In this document: piece by piece, positions 25,241-32,998 of the stretch
Numbering within the stretch: the stretch's first letter is position 1
How the letters are laid out: each line of letters opens with the position of its first letter
From: Bacteroidota bacterium
GTDB lineage: Bacteria > Bacteroidota > Bacteroidia > Chitinophagales > BACL12
Length of the DNA: 64,000 nucleotides
Direction of reading: 5' to 3'
NCBI GenBank assembly: GCA_016718035.1
Contig: JADKEK010000012.1
Coordinates: 1-64,000 of the forward strand
Translations under genes and position numbers: made by a program
The notes under the pieces: generated by a model
The model's input: the letters and a program-made list of their open reading frames with translations, nothing else
What the model was told of the DNA's origin: nothing
Database searches by the model: none

Positions 25241-27130
25241 ATCATCTGCCAAAACAATTAATTTATCATCAGCTGAAAATTGGATCATTTCCGGCTTTTC
25301 AGGGTTTAAACGAATACCATACGATTTGGCCGCACTGTGTTCATCTACCATCAGACGGTAACCAATTACGGTGTGTCCCTTTTGAATTCCTGATGTAGTT
25401 AGGGTGTAAAAATTAACCGGATTACTAATGTCGATATAATCGGTAATAGGTTTCATGTAAATTTCACTGCCATCCTCATCTAATATATCCTCAAAAACAC
25501 GCATTAAATGTTTGTTTTCACTTACCTGGGTAATTAATAAACTTAACATTTTATCGCTGACAATAAAATCATCGGCATTGGTAACCTCAGCGAGTTCACG
25601 GTTTTTCAAATCTAGCATTTCACTTACCAGGTTTAAATCTTTTCCGGCTTTTTCGCTCATATCGCGTAAGTGCAATAATGTGATTAAAGTAATTGAGTCG
25701 CTGCGCTGAATATCATTATCTAATTCATAACTGAAAAGCATGACATAATCAGCATTAAATACCTGCAGCGATTCTAATACATTCCTATCTGCTGTTTCGG
25801 CTCCGGTAAATTCAATTTGAATATTGTCGTATTGTGCTGCGTTGTTTGGTGCTAATTCCTGAGGTAAATCTACATTCGCAACAACATGAATGGTTGAGCC
25901 TTTACCTACGTAATTATTTAATTCTTTTATTACTCGAATTACCCTTCTATTCCAACCTAATAAAATGATACGTTCCACTTTTTTCACTGAAGGTGGGAGA
26001 GATGGCGTAATAGCTTGTTGTTGAATGTCAAACTGTGTTTTTTGATTGAGTTTGATGGTATCATCGTCGGCGCTGATGGCAATTATTTCATCGGTATTAC
26101 CAATAATAGTATCCATTGGAGGATTAATTCGACTAACACCATTTTGTTGCAAACCGATTATGCAACTTGTATCATATGCCATTAATGCTTGGGCATATGT
26201 TTTTCCGGATAATAATGGTTCGTTTTTATAATAAATTTCATCGCCACCATAATCCATTAATTCTGTGTACACTACACTCAATCCACTTTGACGTGAAGTC
26301 TGAACCATAATACGCGCAACAATATCGTCAGTTAAAACAAGTTCGGCTTCGTCTTTAGCAATCATACGTGCAACATCATAATTTTGAGTTTCACGCATTT
26401 CTGCAATAATATGATAGGGTTCCGGTTTGCGGTCCGGATTATTGGTTATTGCTAATATTGTTTTAATAATTTCGAAATCACTTTCATTTTCATCTTTGCC
26501 CAAAATGATAATTGATTTAGCTTTTTTGGGATTTACAATTAATAAATCCAGTGGATTGGTGGTATCGCCACTTCTGCAAATTACTTTAGTATTTTTTGTA
26601 TCCTGAATATTAGATTGAATGGCATCTTCCATTTCAACTTTATCGATTCCGGCTAAAATTACAATACGAGGTTTTTTTTGATTTTCGTTGGCCAATACTA
26701 ATTCACTGATAATGGTAAATACTTTAGAACTCCAACCTAAAATAAGTGTGTAATCGTTTTCCATTACTTCGCTGCGACCTTTTCTTAATTCTTCCAATTT
26801 GCCTTCTATACCACTTGATAAAACACCAATTAATGTGCTCACAATAAAAATACCACCAATGGTAACTAACAACATGATTATTCTAAACGGCCAACCGGCA
26901 TCACCACCCATTGTTCCGGCATCTAATGTGCGCATTAAACTCTGCCATGCTGCTTCCATAAAATTCAACCCTTCTTCTTCCGGTTGATTAATGCCGGTTA
27001 TCATCAGCACAAATGCAGCCAAAATGATGACCAATATGGAAATGATAGCCAACCAGATAATTAATGCAATGGGGCCCTTGCTCATGGTATTATCAAAGGC
27101 GTAACGTAGTTTTTTAGAAAAGGTACTCAT
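25238..27130 (-). CDS. CASTOR/POLLUX-like ion channel with two RCK-type domains
   Basis: The ATG at 27130 gives MSTFSKKLRYAFDNTMSKGP and 630 residues; the upstream start would put a hydrophobic tag before it. Two transmembrane helices (about residues 20-44 and 78-100) flank a re-entrant loop with 'WQSLMRTLDAGTMGGDAGWP'. Then two TrkA-N/RCK-like domains follow, each with a Rossmann start: 'YTLILGWSSKVFTIISEL' and 'RIILLGWNRRVIRVIKEL'. These are the hallmarks of CASTOR/POLLUX-related channels, first described as plant nuclear cation channels for symbiosis; bacterial homologues are poorly studied. It is predicted to be a gated cation channel, selectivity unknown. It is first in the four-gene operon. 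Confidence 0.85.
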   Translation of the reverse strand: MSTFSKKLRYAFDNTMSKGPIALIIWLAIISILVIILAAFVLMITGINQPEEEGLNFMEAAWQSLMRTLDAGTMGGDAGWPFRIIMLLVTIGGIFIVSTLIGVLSSGIEGKLEELRKGRSEVMENDYTLILGWSSKVFTIISELVLANENQKKPRIVILAGIDKVEMEDAIQSNIQDTKNTKVICRSGDTTNPLDLLIVNPKKAKSIIILGKDENESDFEIIKTILAITNNPDRKPEPYHIIAEMRETQNYDVARMIAKDEAELVLTDDIVARIMVQTSRQSGLSVVYTELMDYGGDEIYYKNEPLLSGKTYAQALMAYDTSCIIGLQQNGVSRINPPMDTIIGNTDEIIAISADDDTIKLNQKTQFDIQQQAITPSLPPSVKKVERIILLGWNRRVIRVIKELNNYVGKGSTIHVVANVDLPQELAPNNAAQYDNIQIEFTGAETADRNVLESLQVFNADYVMLFSYELDNDIQRSDSITLITLLHLRDMSEKAGKDLNLVSEMLDLKNRELAEVTNADDFIVSDKMLSLLITQVSENKHLMRVFEDILDEDGSEIYMKPITDYIDISNPVNFYTLTTSGIQKGHTVIGYRLMVDEHSAAKSYGIRLNPEKPEMIQFSADDKLIVLADD

Positions 27131-27364
27131 AACGTATGTTTGAAGTAAAAGTATCAATTTTTTGGCAATAGCCTTATTATTTCAGGGTTTAATCAATAAC
27201 TGCATCTAATTAATAAATAACAGTTGGTTTAGTCCATAACATATTAATGAAAATACAATATGTTCACAGTAAAACGTAACTTTTTAAAGCATCCTAATGC
27301 TTGATTGTTGCATGCAATATTTGTTTGAATACCTGAAGTTTAGCACATTTGTAAAAAAAATTGG

Positions 27365-27892
27365 ATGATAAACTGGAGCAAACCACAAGAGGGTGATTAT
27401 ATACCTTATCAAATAAATTATATCAGCCTTGTTCCTGATGGCGATTTAATTGAAATAATGCGCAGTCAGATTGATGCTACGGCTGCTTATTTAGCAGAAC
27501 TTTCTGAAGCCCAAATTGAATATCGTTATGCACCCGGAAAATGGACGATTAAAGAAGTGTTGCAGCATATGATTGATTGCGAACGAATAATGTGTTACCG
27601 TGCATTGCGTATTGCCAGAAAAGATACTACACCACTTCCCGGTTTTGAAGAAAACGATTATGTTACCAATGCCAATATTGACGAACGTGATTTTATTGAT
27701 ATGGTGAGGGAGTTTATTGCAGTGCGTGCAGGCACTATTTACATGTTTAGAAGTTTTAATAATTCTATTGTGTTAAACAGAGGGACGGCCAACAATAATA
27801 CAATGAATGTGAATGCATTTGCCTATGTAATTGCCGGGCATGAATTACATCATATGAAAATTATTAAGGAACGATATATCACTGAAAAGTGA
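27365..27892 (+). CDS. DinB family protein
   Basis: 175 residues with the DinB helix pattern and metal histidines: 'PGKWTIKEVLQHMIDCERIM' (first His) and 'AYVIAGHELHHMKIIKERY' (H-x3-H). This is the version with long helices between, often annotated as DinB/DUF664. It is a third DinB paralogue in the window. The start is at ATG 27365 (MINWSKPQEGDYI). It lies divergent to the channel operon across a 234-bp gap. The function is unspecific; such proteins are typically thiol-linked detoxification or stress proteins. Confidence 0.88.
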   Translation: MINWSKPQEGDYIPYQINYISLVPDGDLIEIMRSQIDATAAYLAELSEAQIEYRYAPGKWTIKEVLQHMIDCERIMCYRALRIARKDTTPLPGFEENDYVTNANIDERDFIDMVREFIAVRAGTIYMFRSFNNSIVLNRGTANNNTMNVNAFAYVIAGHELHHMKIIKERYITEK

Positions 27893-27946
27893 GTTTAACA
27901 TCTTTAAAAAAATATTGCTAATGTAGGAATTTAATTTTCTGCCACT

Positions 27947-27954
27947 TATCTTTG
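27947..27954 (+). promoter_or_regulatory. -7 element of the carbonic anhydrase gene (leaderless)
   Basis: TATCTTTG is an exact TAnnTTTG match that ends five bases before the ATG at 27960. Transcription would start at or beside the A of the start codon. The -33 region is not a clear match. Confidence 0.5.
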
Positions 27955-27959
27955 ATATT

Positions 27960-28604
27960 ATGAGCAATTCAGCTGAATACAAACAATTATTGCAAAACAA
28001 TGCCAATTGGGTAGAGGAAAAACTGGCTACCGATCCCAGCTATTTTGAAATGTTGTCGCAGGGGCAAAAGCCGCCATTTCTTTACATAGGATGCAGTGAC
28101 AGTCGTTTACCGATTGACGTGTTTACAGGCTCTATACCTGGACAAATTTTCATCCACAGAAACGTGGCCAATCAGGTGTTTTTGAATGATATGAATTTGT
28201 TAACGGTATTGGAATTTGCTGTTAAAACGCTGAAAGTTCAACATATTATAATTTGCGGACACTACGGATGTGGTGGTGTTGAAGCGGCATATACAGGAAC
28301 TACTTTAAATATGGTGGAAAATTGGACCATGAATATTCGTGATATTGCCATGGAAAATAAAAAAGAATTAGACGCCATTCCTGATTTAACAGAGCGTTTA
28401 AATAAACTAAGCGAATTAAATGTAATCCGTCAGTTGCGACAATTATGTAAAACATCGGTAATGCATGATGCTTTCCGCAAAAATGAATACCCCAAATTGC
28501 ATGGTTGGGTGCTTGATATTTCGCACGGATTAATTAAAGAATTACCAATCCCAATTGAGGAATGGAAAGACTATGGTTTATTACCTACTAGTTATGAACC
28601 TTGA
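27960..28604 (+). CDS. Beta-class carbonic anhydrase
   Basis: 214 residues, usual beta-CA length. Zinc ligands are intact: 'YIGCSDSRLP' (Cys45, with Asp47/Arg49 as the catalytic dyad) and 'IICGHYGCGGV' (His101, Cys104). The remaining fold features ('GQIFIHRNVANQV', 'LTVLEFAVKTLKVQHI') agree. It interconverts CO2 and bicarbonate in the cytoplasm, supplying bicarbonate for carboxylases. A TATCTTTG element five bases before the ATG suggests a leaderless mRNA. The 3' end overlaps that of the converging PhoH gene by 13 bp. Confidence 0.95.
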   Translation: MSNSAEYKQLLQNNANWVEEKLATDPSYFEMLSQGQKPPFLYIGCSDSRLPIDVFTGSIPGQIFIHRNVANQVFLNDMNLLTVLEFAVKTLKVQHIIICGHYGCGGVEAAYTGTTLNMVENWTMNIRDIAMENKKELDAIPDLTERLNKLSELNVIRQLRQLCKTSVMHDAFRKNEYPKLHGWVLDISHGLIKELPIPIEEWKDYGLLPTSYEP

Positions 28605-29581
28605 TGGTCATCGCTAACGCGATTTTCTATTCTGGTTTTTTCTTTATCGTACGCTTTAATAATTTGTTTTACCAATCGGTGACGAACAACATCATTTTCG
28701 TTGAGGAAAATAGTGCCTATTCCATCAATGTCCTTTAATATTCTTAATGAAGTGTACAATCCCGAACTTTGATTTCTAGGTAAATCAATTTGAGTTAAAT
28801 CGCCGGTAATAATACATTTTGCACTTGGACCAATTCTGGTTAAAAACATTTTTATTTGTGCATCTGTTGCATTTTGAGCTTCATCCAAAATAATAAATGC
28901 ATGATCTAAGGTTCTACCGCGCATAAAAGCCAAAGGAGCAATTTCAATTACCCTGTTTTGCATATACAGGTTGAGTTTTTCCATAGGCAGCATATCGTCC
29001 AATGCATCGTATAAAGGGCGTAGGTATGGGTCGATTTTTTCTTTTAAATCGCCGGGCAAAAATCCGAGGTTTTCTCCTGCTTCTACTGCTGGGCGGGTTA
29101 AAATGATACGTTTTACCACTTTATCTTTCAACGCGCGAACTGCCAGCGCTACAGCAGTGTAAGTTTTACCGGTTCCTGCCGGGCCAATAGCAAAAACAAT
29201 ATCGTTTTCGTTGGCTAAAGCCACCATCTTTTTCTGATTTGGTGTGCGGACACGGACTAAAAATCCATTTTGGCCATGCACAATAGCATCATCTGGCAAT
29301 TCGGGTAAGTCTACCAGCTCGTCTTCAGCAATACCAAATAATATACTTTGTAAATTGGTATCACTAATACTCCCAAATTTTTCGAGATGAATAAGCACTT
29401 TGTTGATTTTACTTTTAAAATCATCAATGTCTTTTTCATTGCCTCTAACCTTCAATTCGCTACCGCGACCTGAAATATTGAGATAAGGAAAGGTTTTTTT
29501 TATGATCCCCAACCGCGCATTATGTACACCGTAGAAGTCAATCGGCCTTATACCGTCTAAAGGAATTGTTATTTCAATCAA
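28592..29581 (-). CDS. PhoH family ATPase
   Basis: 329 residues. It has a PhoH-type KH-like N-terminal part ('IKKTFPYLNISGRGSELKV') and a P-loop at residues 133-140 ('GPAGTGKT'), then 'RPAVEAGENLGFLPGDLKEK' and Walker B 'AFIILDEAQN'. The family has RNA helicase/ATPase-type and stress-linked roles; in E. coli PhoH is phosphate-regulated, but this cannot be transferred. The start is a TTG at 29581 with no ATG in frame upstream; the family N-terminus matches from there. An exact -7 element TAAATTTG (29611-29618) lies 30 bases upstream. The 3' end overlaps the carbonic anhydrase gene by 13 bp. Confidence 0.92.
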   Translation of the reverse strand: MIEITIPLDGIRPIDFYGVHNARLGIIKKTFPYLNISGRGSELKVRGNEKDIDDFKSKINKVLIHLEKFGSISDTNLQSILFGIAEDELVDLPELPDDAIVHGQNGFLVRVRTPNQKKMVALANENDIVFAIGPAGTGKTYTAVALAVRALKDKVVKRIILTRPAVEAGENLGFLPGDLKEKIDPYLRPLYDALDDMLPMEKLNLYMQNRVIEIAPLAFMRGRTLDHAFIILDEAQNATDAQIKMFLTRIGPSAKCIITGDLTQIDLPRNQSSGLYTSLRILKDIDGIGTIFLNENDVVRHRLVKQIIKAYDKEKTRIENRVSDDHQGS

Positions 29582-29610
29582 TTTTTCTTATAATTTTGTG
29601 CTGTTCAATG

Positions 29611-29618
29611 CAAATTTA
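29611..29618 (-). promoter_or_regulatory. -7 element of the phoH-like gene
   Basis: TAAATTTG on the minus strand (CAAATTTA at 29611-29618), ending 30 bases before the TTG start. The plus-strand gene at 29658 starts 40 bp away in the other direction, so the region serves two divergent genes. Confidence 0.4.
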
Positions 29619-29657
29619 ATTTTTTTGACTTAACCCACTCGTTTTACTTAAATAATT

Positions 29658-30431
29658 ATGCCAATTGTAACCCTAACCTCCGACCTTGGTGTAAAGGATT
29701 ATTATGTGGCCATAGTAAAAGGTAAAATTTTGTCACGTGTTCCTTCGGCACAACTTGTGGATATCACCCATGAAATTACGCCATTTAACATTCAGGAAGC
29801 TGCTTTTGTGCTTAAAAATACATTTCCTCATTTTCCGCCAAAAAGTATTCATATGGTAAGTGTGCATGCAGAAACCAGAACCGATACCAAAGTGGTGGTA
29901 CTTGAGCACGATAATCACCTTTTTGTGGGCATGGACAACGGACTGTTTGCACTCATGATTGAAGGTGCTCCAAAACAAATAGTGTCAGTTCCGGTACCGG
30001 AAAATCTCAATACTTCATTTATGGCCAAAGATGTTATGAGTGGGGTAGTGGCCGACCTGTTGGAAGGTAAACCGCTAAATGCAATCGGGGGTCCGCTTAA
30101 CGCGCTGGAATCAAAAACTTACCTGCGCCCGCCTGACAATGCTTTCATAATGCGTGCTAGTATCATATATATCGACCGTTTTGGCAATTTGATAACAAAT
30201 GTGACAAAATCACAATTCGAAAAAATTCGTGACGGCCGTAATTTTGTTATAAATTACAAAAGAAATGAAGAACTTCGCGAAATATCCGGCACATATAGTG
30301 AAGTTCCGGAAGGTGAAAGACTTTGTTTGTTCAACTCCTCAGGTAATTTGGAAATTGCTATCAATAAGGGCAATGCCAGTCAATTACTCGGGTTGCACCT
30401 GGATAACATGATACAAATTGAATTTGAATGA
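29658..30431 (+). CDS. SAM hydroxide adenosyltransferase (DUF62)
   Basis: 257 residues of the DUF62 family, which hydrolyses S-adenosylmethionine to adenosine and methionine (with hydroxide as nucleophile). Landmarks: 'IVTLTSDLGVKDYYVA' (Asp-dependent SAM site), 'LVDITHEITPFNIQEAAFVL', 'VGMDNGLFAL', 'IIYIDRFGNLITNV'. It is the first gene of the operon that continues with the ABM gene, aroB and aroA, with stop-start overlap to the next gene. Its biological purpose is uncertain; use of SAM as a source of adenosine or methionine salvage is one possibility. Confidence 0.92.
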   Translation: MPIVTLTSDLGVKDYYVAIVKGKILSRVPSAQLVDITHEITPFNIQEAAFVLKNTFPHFPPKSIHMVSVHAETRTDTKVVVLEHDNHLFVGMDNGLFALMIEGAPKQIVSVPVPENLNTSFMAKDVMSGVVADLLEGKPLNAIGGPLNALESKTYLRPPDNAFIMRASIIYIDRFGNLITNVTKSQFEKIRDGRNFVINYKRNEELREISGTYSEVPEGERLCLFNSSGNLEIAINKGNASQLLGLHLDNMIQIEFE

Positions 30432-30715
30432 TAATACGCATTGTTAAGATGACATTTATGCAGGATAAAACAGATGAATTTATTCGCATATTTATGGGGG
30501 CACAGCATAAAATCGAGGCATTTCCCGGGTGTAAAGGGGTGGATTTAACGAGGGATATTATGCAACCCAATATTTTTATTACATTAAGTTTATGGGATTC
30601 CATTGAATCGCTCGATAATTACCGTAACTCCGAATTATTTAAAACAACCTGGGCACAAACTAAAATAATGTTTAGCGAACGCCCCGATGCATGGTCGCTG
30701 GATAAACTGATGTAA
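30428..30715 (+). CDS. Antibiotic biosynthesis monooxygenase (ABM) domain protein
   Basis: 95 residues with the ferredoxin-like ABM fold: 'IRIVKMTFMQDKTDEFIRIF' then 'FPGCKGVDLTRDIMQPNIF', 'SLWDSIESLDNYRNSELF'. Its first codon overlaps the stop of the DUF62 gene by four bases (ATGA), so translation is coupled. Members of this family dimerise and include quinol monooxygenases and heme-degrading enzymes; without active-site detail the substrate cannot be named. One base separates its stop from the aroB start. Confidence 0.85.
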   Translation: MIIRIVKMTFMQDKTDEFIRIFMGAQHKIEAFPGCKGVDLTRDIMQPNIFITLSLWDSIESLDNYRNSELFKTTWAQTKIMFSERPDAWSLDKLM

Positions 30716-30716
30716 A

Positions 30717-31781
30717 ATGCTAATTTCGCCGGATAATTATACCATTTATATTCAACCAGCACTCGATGATTCCGGTGTATTTACTTCATGGCTAAATCAA
30801 CATCAATATAGTTATGTATATGTGTTGTGTGATGATAATACATTACAATATTGTTATCCGCATATCAAACAATTTTTACCAACACATACTTGTATTGAAA
30901 TTCCGTCGGGTGAATCGGAAAAAAATATTGAAACATGTAAATATTTGTGGCAACAATTTACTGATGCACAAGCCGATCGAAAAAGTTTATTAATTAATCT
31001 TGGCGGTGGTGTTATTGGTGATATGGGCGGATTTGTTGCAAGCACCTATAAACGCGGATTTGATTTTATCAATATTCCAACAACATTATTATCACAGGTA
31101 GATGCTTCTGTTGGTGGTAAACTGGGAATTGATTTTAACGGCGTAAAAAATATTATTGGATTATTTCAAAATCCTAAAGCAGTTTTTATATCCCCTGAAT
31201 TTTTGTCCACACTGCCCTTTGAACAACTGCGCAGCGGTTTTAGTGAAGTGTTAAAACACGGATTAATTTATAATGCCGAATATTGGCATCAACAAAAAGG
31301 TAATGCAGTGCAACTCAATACAAACTGGCGTGCTGCTATTGAGCAATCGGTTTTAATTAAACATGATGTTGTAAAAAAAGACCCTTTTGAAAGTGGCTTG
31401 CGCAAAATTTTAAATTTTGGTCATACCATTGGTCATGCCATTGAAACTTGGTCGCTACAAAATGAAACACAACCACTCTTACACGGCGAAGCTATTGCCA
31501 TTGGTATGATATGCGAAGCCTGGTTGTCCAATGCTGTTAATGGGTTACCTGCCAATGAGTTAGAGGAAATTACCCATACTTTTATTCAGTTATTTGGTAA
31601 ATATCCTTTGGAAAAAATCCCACTAACTGCCATCATGGATGTGATGCAACAGGATAAGAAAAATTCCAATAAAACTATTCGATTCAGTTTATTACATGCA
31701 ATTGGCAACTGTGATTACGATATTCAGGTAAGCGATGCCCTAATTGCCGAAGCTTTAACTTATTATTGCACCTTATCATGA
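30717..31781 (+). CDS. aroB: 3-dehydroquinate synthase
   Basis: 354 residues. The NAD+ binding region 'LINLGGGVIGDMGGFVAST' is followed by 'PTTLLSQVDASVGGKLGID', the classical AroB signature. Zinc ligands lie in 'FSEVLKHGLIYN' (Glu), 'LNFGHTIGHAIE' (His) and 'LLHGEAIAIGM' (His). It converts DAHP to 3-dehydroquinate, the second step of the shikimate pathway, in the cytoplasm. Its stop overlaps the aroA start (ATGA). Other shikimate genes are not in the window. Confidence 0.95.
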   Translation: MLISPDNYTIYIQPALDDSGVFTSWLNQHQYSYVYVLCDDNTLQYCYPHIKQFLPTHTCIEIPSGESEKNIETCKYLWQQFTDAQADRKSLLINLGGGVIGDMGGFVASTYKRGFDFINIPTTLLSQVDASVGGKLGIDFNGVKNIIGLFQNPKAVFISPEFLSTLPFEQLRSGFSEVLKHGLIYNAEYWHQQKGNAVQLNTNWRAAIEQSVLIKHDVVKKDPFESGLRKILNFGHTIGHAIETWSLQNETQPLLHGEAIAIGMICEAWLSNAVNGLPANELEEITHTFIQLFGKYPLEKIPLTAIMDVMQQDKKNSNKTIRFSLLHAIGNCDYDIQVSDALIAEALTYYCTLS

Positions 31782-32998
31782 AATTAATATTTGAAGCGGT
31801 TCCGGAATCAATTAATGGAGCAATACAACTCGAAGGTTCTAAAAGTATCAGCAACCGATTGTTGATTTTGCAAGCATTGTGTGAAGATGGTTTTGAGATT
31901 CAAAATCTTTCTCCATCTGATGATACTACAACATTAAAACGTTTGCTCACACTGGACGAAACTACATGTGATGTTGGTGCAGCCGGAACAACTATGCGTT
32001 TTTTAACTGCTTATTATGCAACGCGTAATTGCGAAAAAATACTTACCGGTTCAGCAAGAATGCAACAACGTCCAATTAAAATTTTAGTGGATGCTTTGCA
32101 ACAATTAGGTGCTTCCATCGAATATTTGCAAAATGATGGTTATCCGCCAATTACCATCCATGGAAAAAAATTAGCAGGGGGAAATGTTACTATACGCGCA
32201 GATGTAAGTTCGCAATACATTTCTGCTTTACTCATGATTGGACCTTCTTTAGAAAAAGGATTACACTTAACATTGGAAGGGAAAATTTCTTCTTTTCCCT
32301 ATATCAATATGACATTAAAAACAATGGAAGAGTTGGGTGTGATGTCGCAAATTGATGGGAATACTATTACTGTTCATCCTGCTAAATATCATTCGAAAAA
32401 TATGCAGGCTGAAAGCGATTGGAGTGCAGCATCATATTATTTTTCGGTATGTGCATTAAGTCCGAATTCAAAATTGAAAATTAGTGGATTATTCGAAAAC
32501 AGTTTGCAAGGCGACAGTGTTTTACCTGAAATATATCGCCAATTAGGTGTGGAGGCTCATTTTGAAAATGCCATACTTGTGTTACAACAAAACGGTAAAT
32601 GTGTTGAAACACTTGAATTTGATTTTAGCAATTGTCCTGACTTAGCACAAACTGTAGCTGTAACTTGTGCAGGATTAGGTGTGAAGGCAATATTTACCGG
32701 CTTAGAAAGTTTGCGCATTAAAGAAACTGACAGGACTGCAGCTTTACAAACTGAATTAAAAAAGTTTGGTGTTGAGTTTTGGGAAGAAGGAGAGGCCTGG
32801 AAATTAAATGGAAAAACCAATGCTGCTTCAGCAGTTACAATTGATACTTACGAGGACCATCGAATGGCCATGTGTTTTGCGCCATTGAGTTTATTACATC
32901 CACAAATTGTTATAGAGGAGCCTTGGGTGGTGAAAAAATCTTATCCTTCGTTTTGGGATGATTTTTCTAAACTGGGTTTTGTTTCCTCAATTGGTTGA
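31778..32998 (+). CDS. aroA: 3-phosphoshikimate 1-carboxyvinyltransferase (EPSP synthase)
   Basis: I use the ATG at 31778, which overlaps the aroB stop (ATGA); the frame also opens at a TTG 12 bp upstream. 406 residues with 'LEGSKSISNRLLILQAL', 'AGTTMRFLTAYYAT', 'DVSSQYISALLMI', 'LAQTVAVTCAGLG', 'LRIKETDRTAAL' and 'YEDHRMAMCFAPL', the defining AroA motifs. It transfers enolpyruvyl from PEP to shikimate 3-phosphate (step 6). The C-terminal end overlaps by 58 bp the converging OstA-like gene, an unusually long 3' overlap. Confidence 0.95.
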   Translation: MKLIFEAVPESINGAIQLEGSKSISNRLLILQALCEDGFEIQNLSPSDDTTTLKRLLTLDETTCDVGAAGTTMRFLTAYYATRNCEKILTGSARMQQRPIKILVDALQQLGASIEYLQNDGYPPITIHGKKLAGGNVTIRADVSSQYISALLMIGPSLEKGLHLTLEGKISSFPYINMTLKTMEELGVMSQIDGNTITVHPAKYHSKNMQAESDWSAASYYFSVCALSPNSKLKISGLFENSLQGDSVLPEIYRQLGVEAHFENAILVLQQNGKCVETLEFDFSNCPDLAQTVAVTCAGLGVKAIFTGLESLRIKETDRTAALQTELKKFGVEFWEEGEAWKLNGKTNAASAVTIDTYEDHRMAMCFAPLSLLHPQIVIEEPWVVKKSYPSFWDDFSKLGFVSSIG

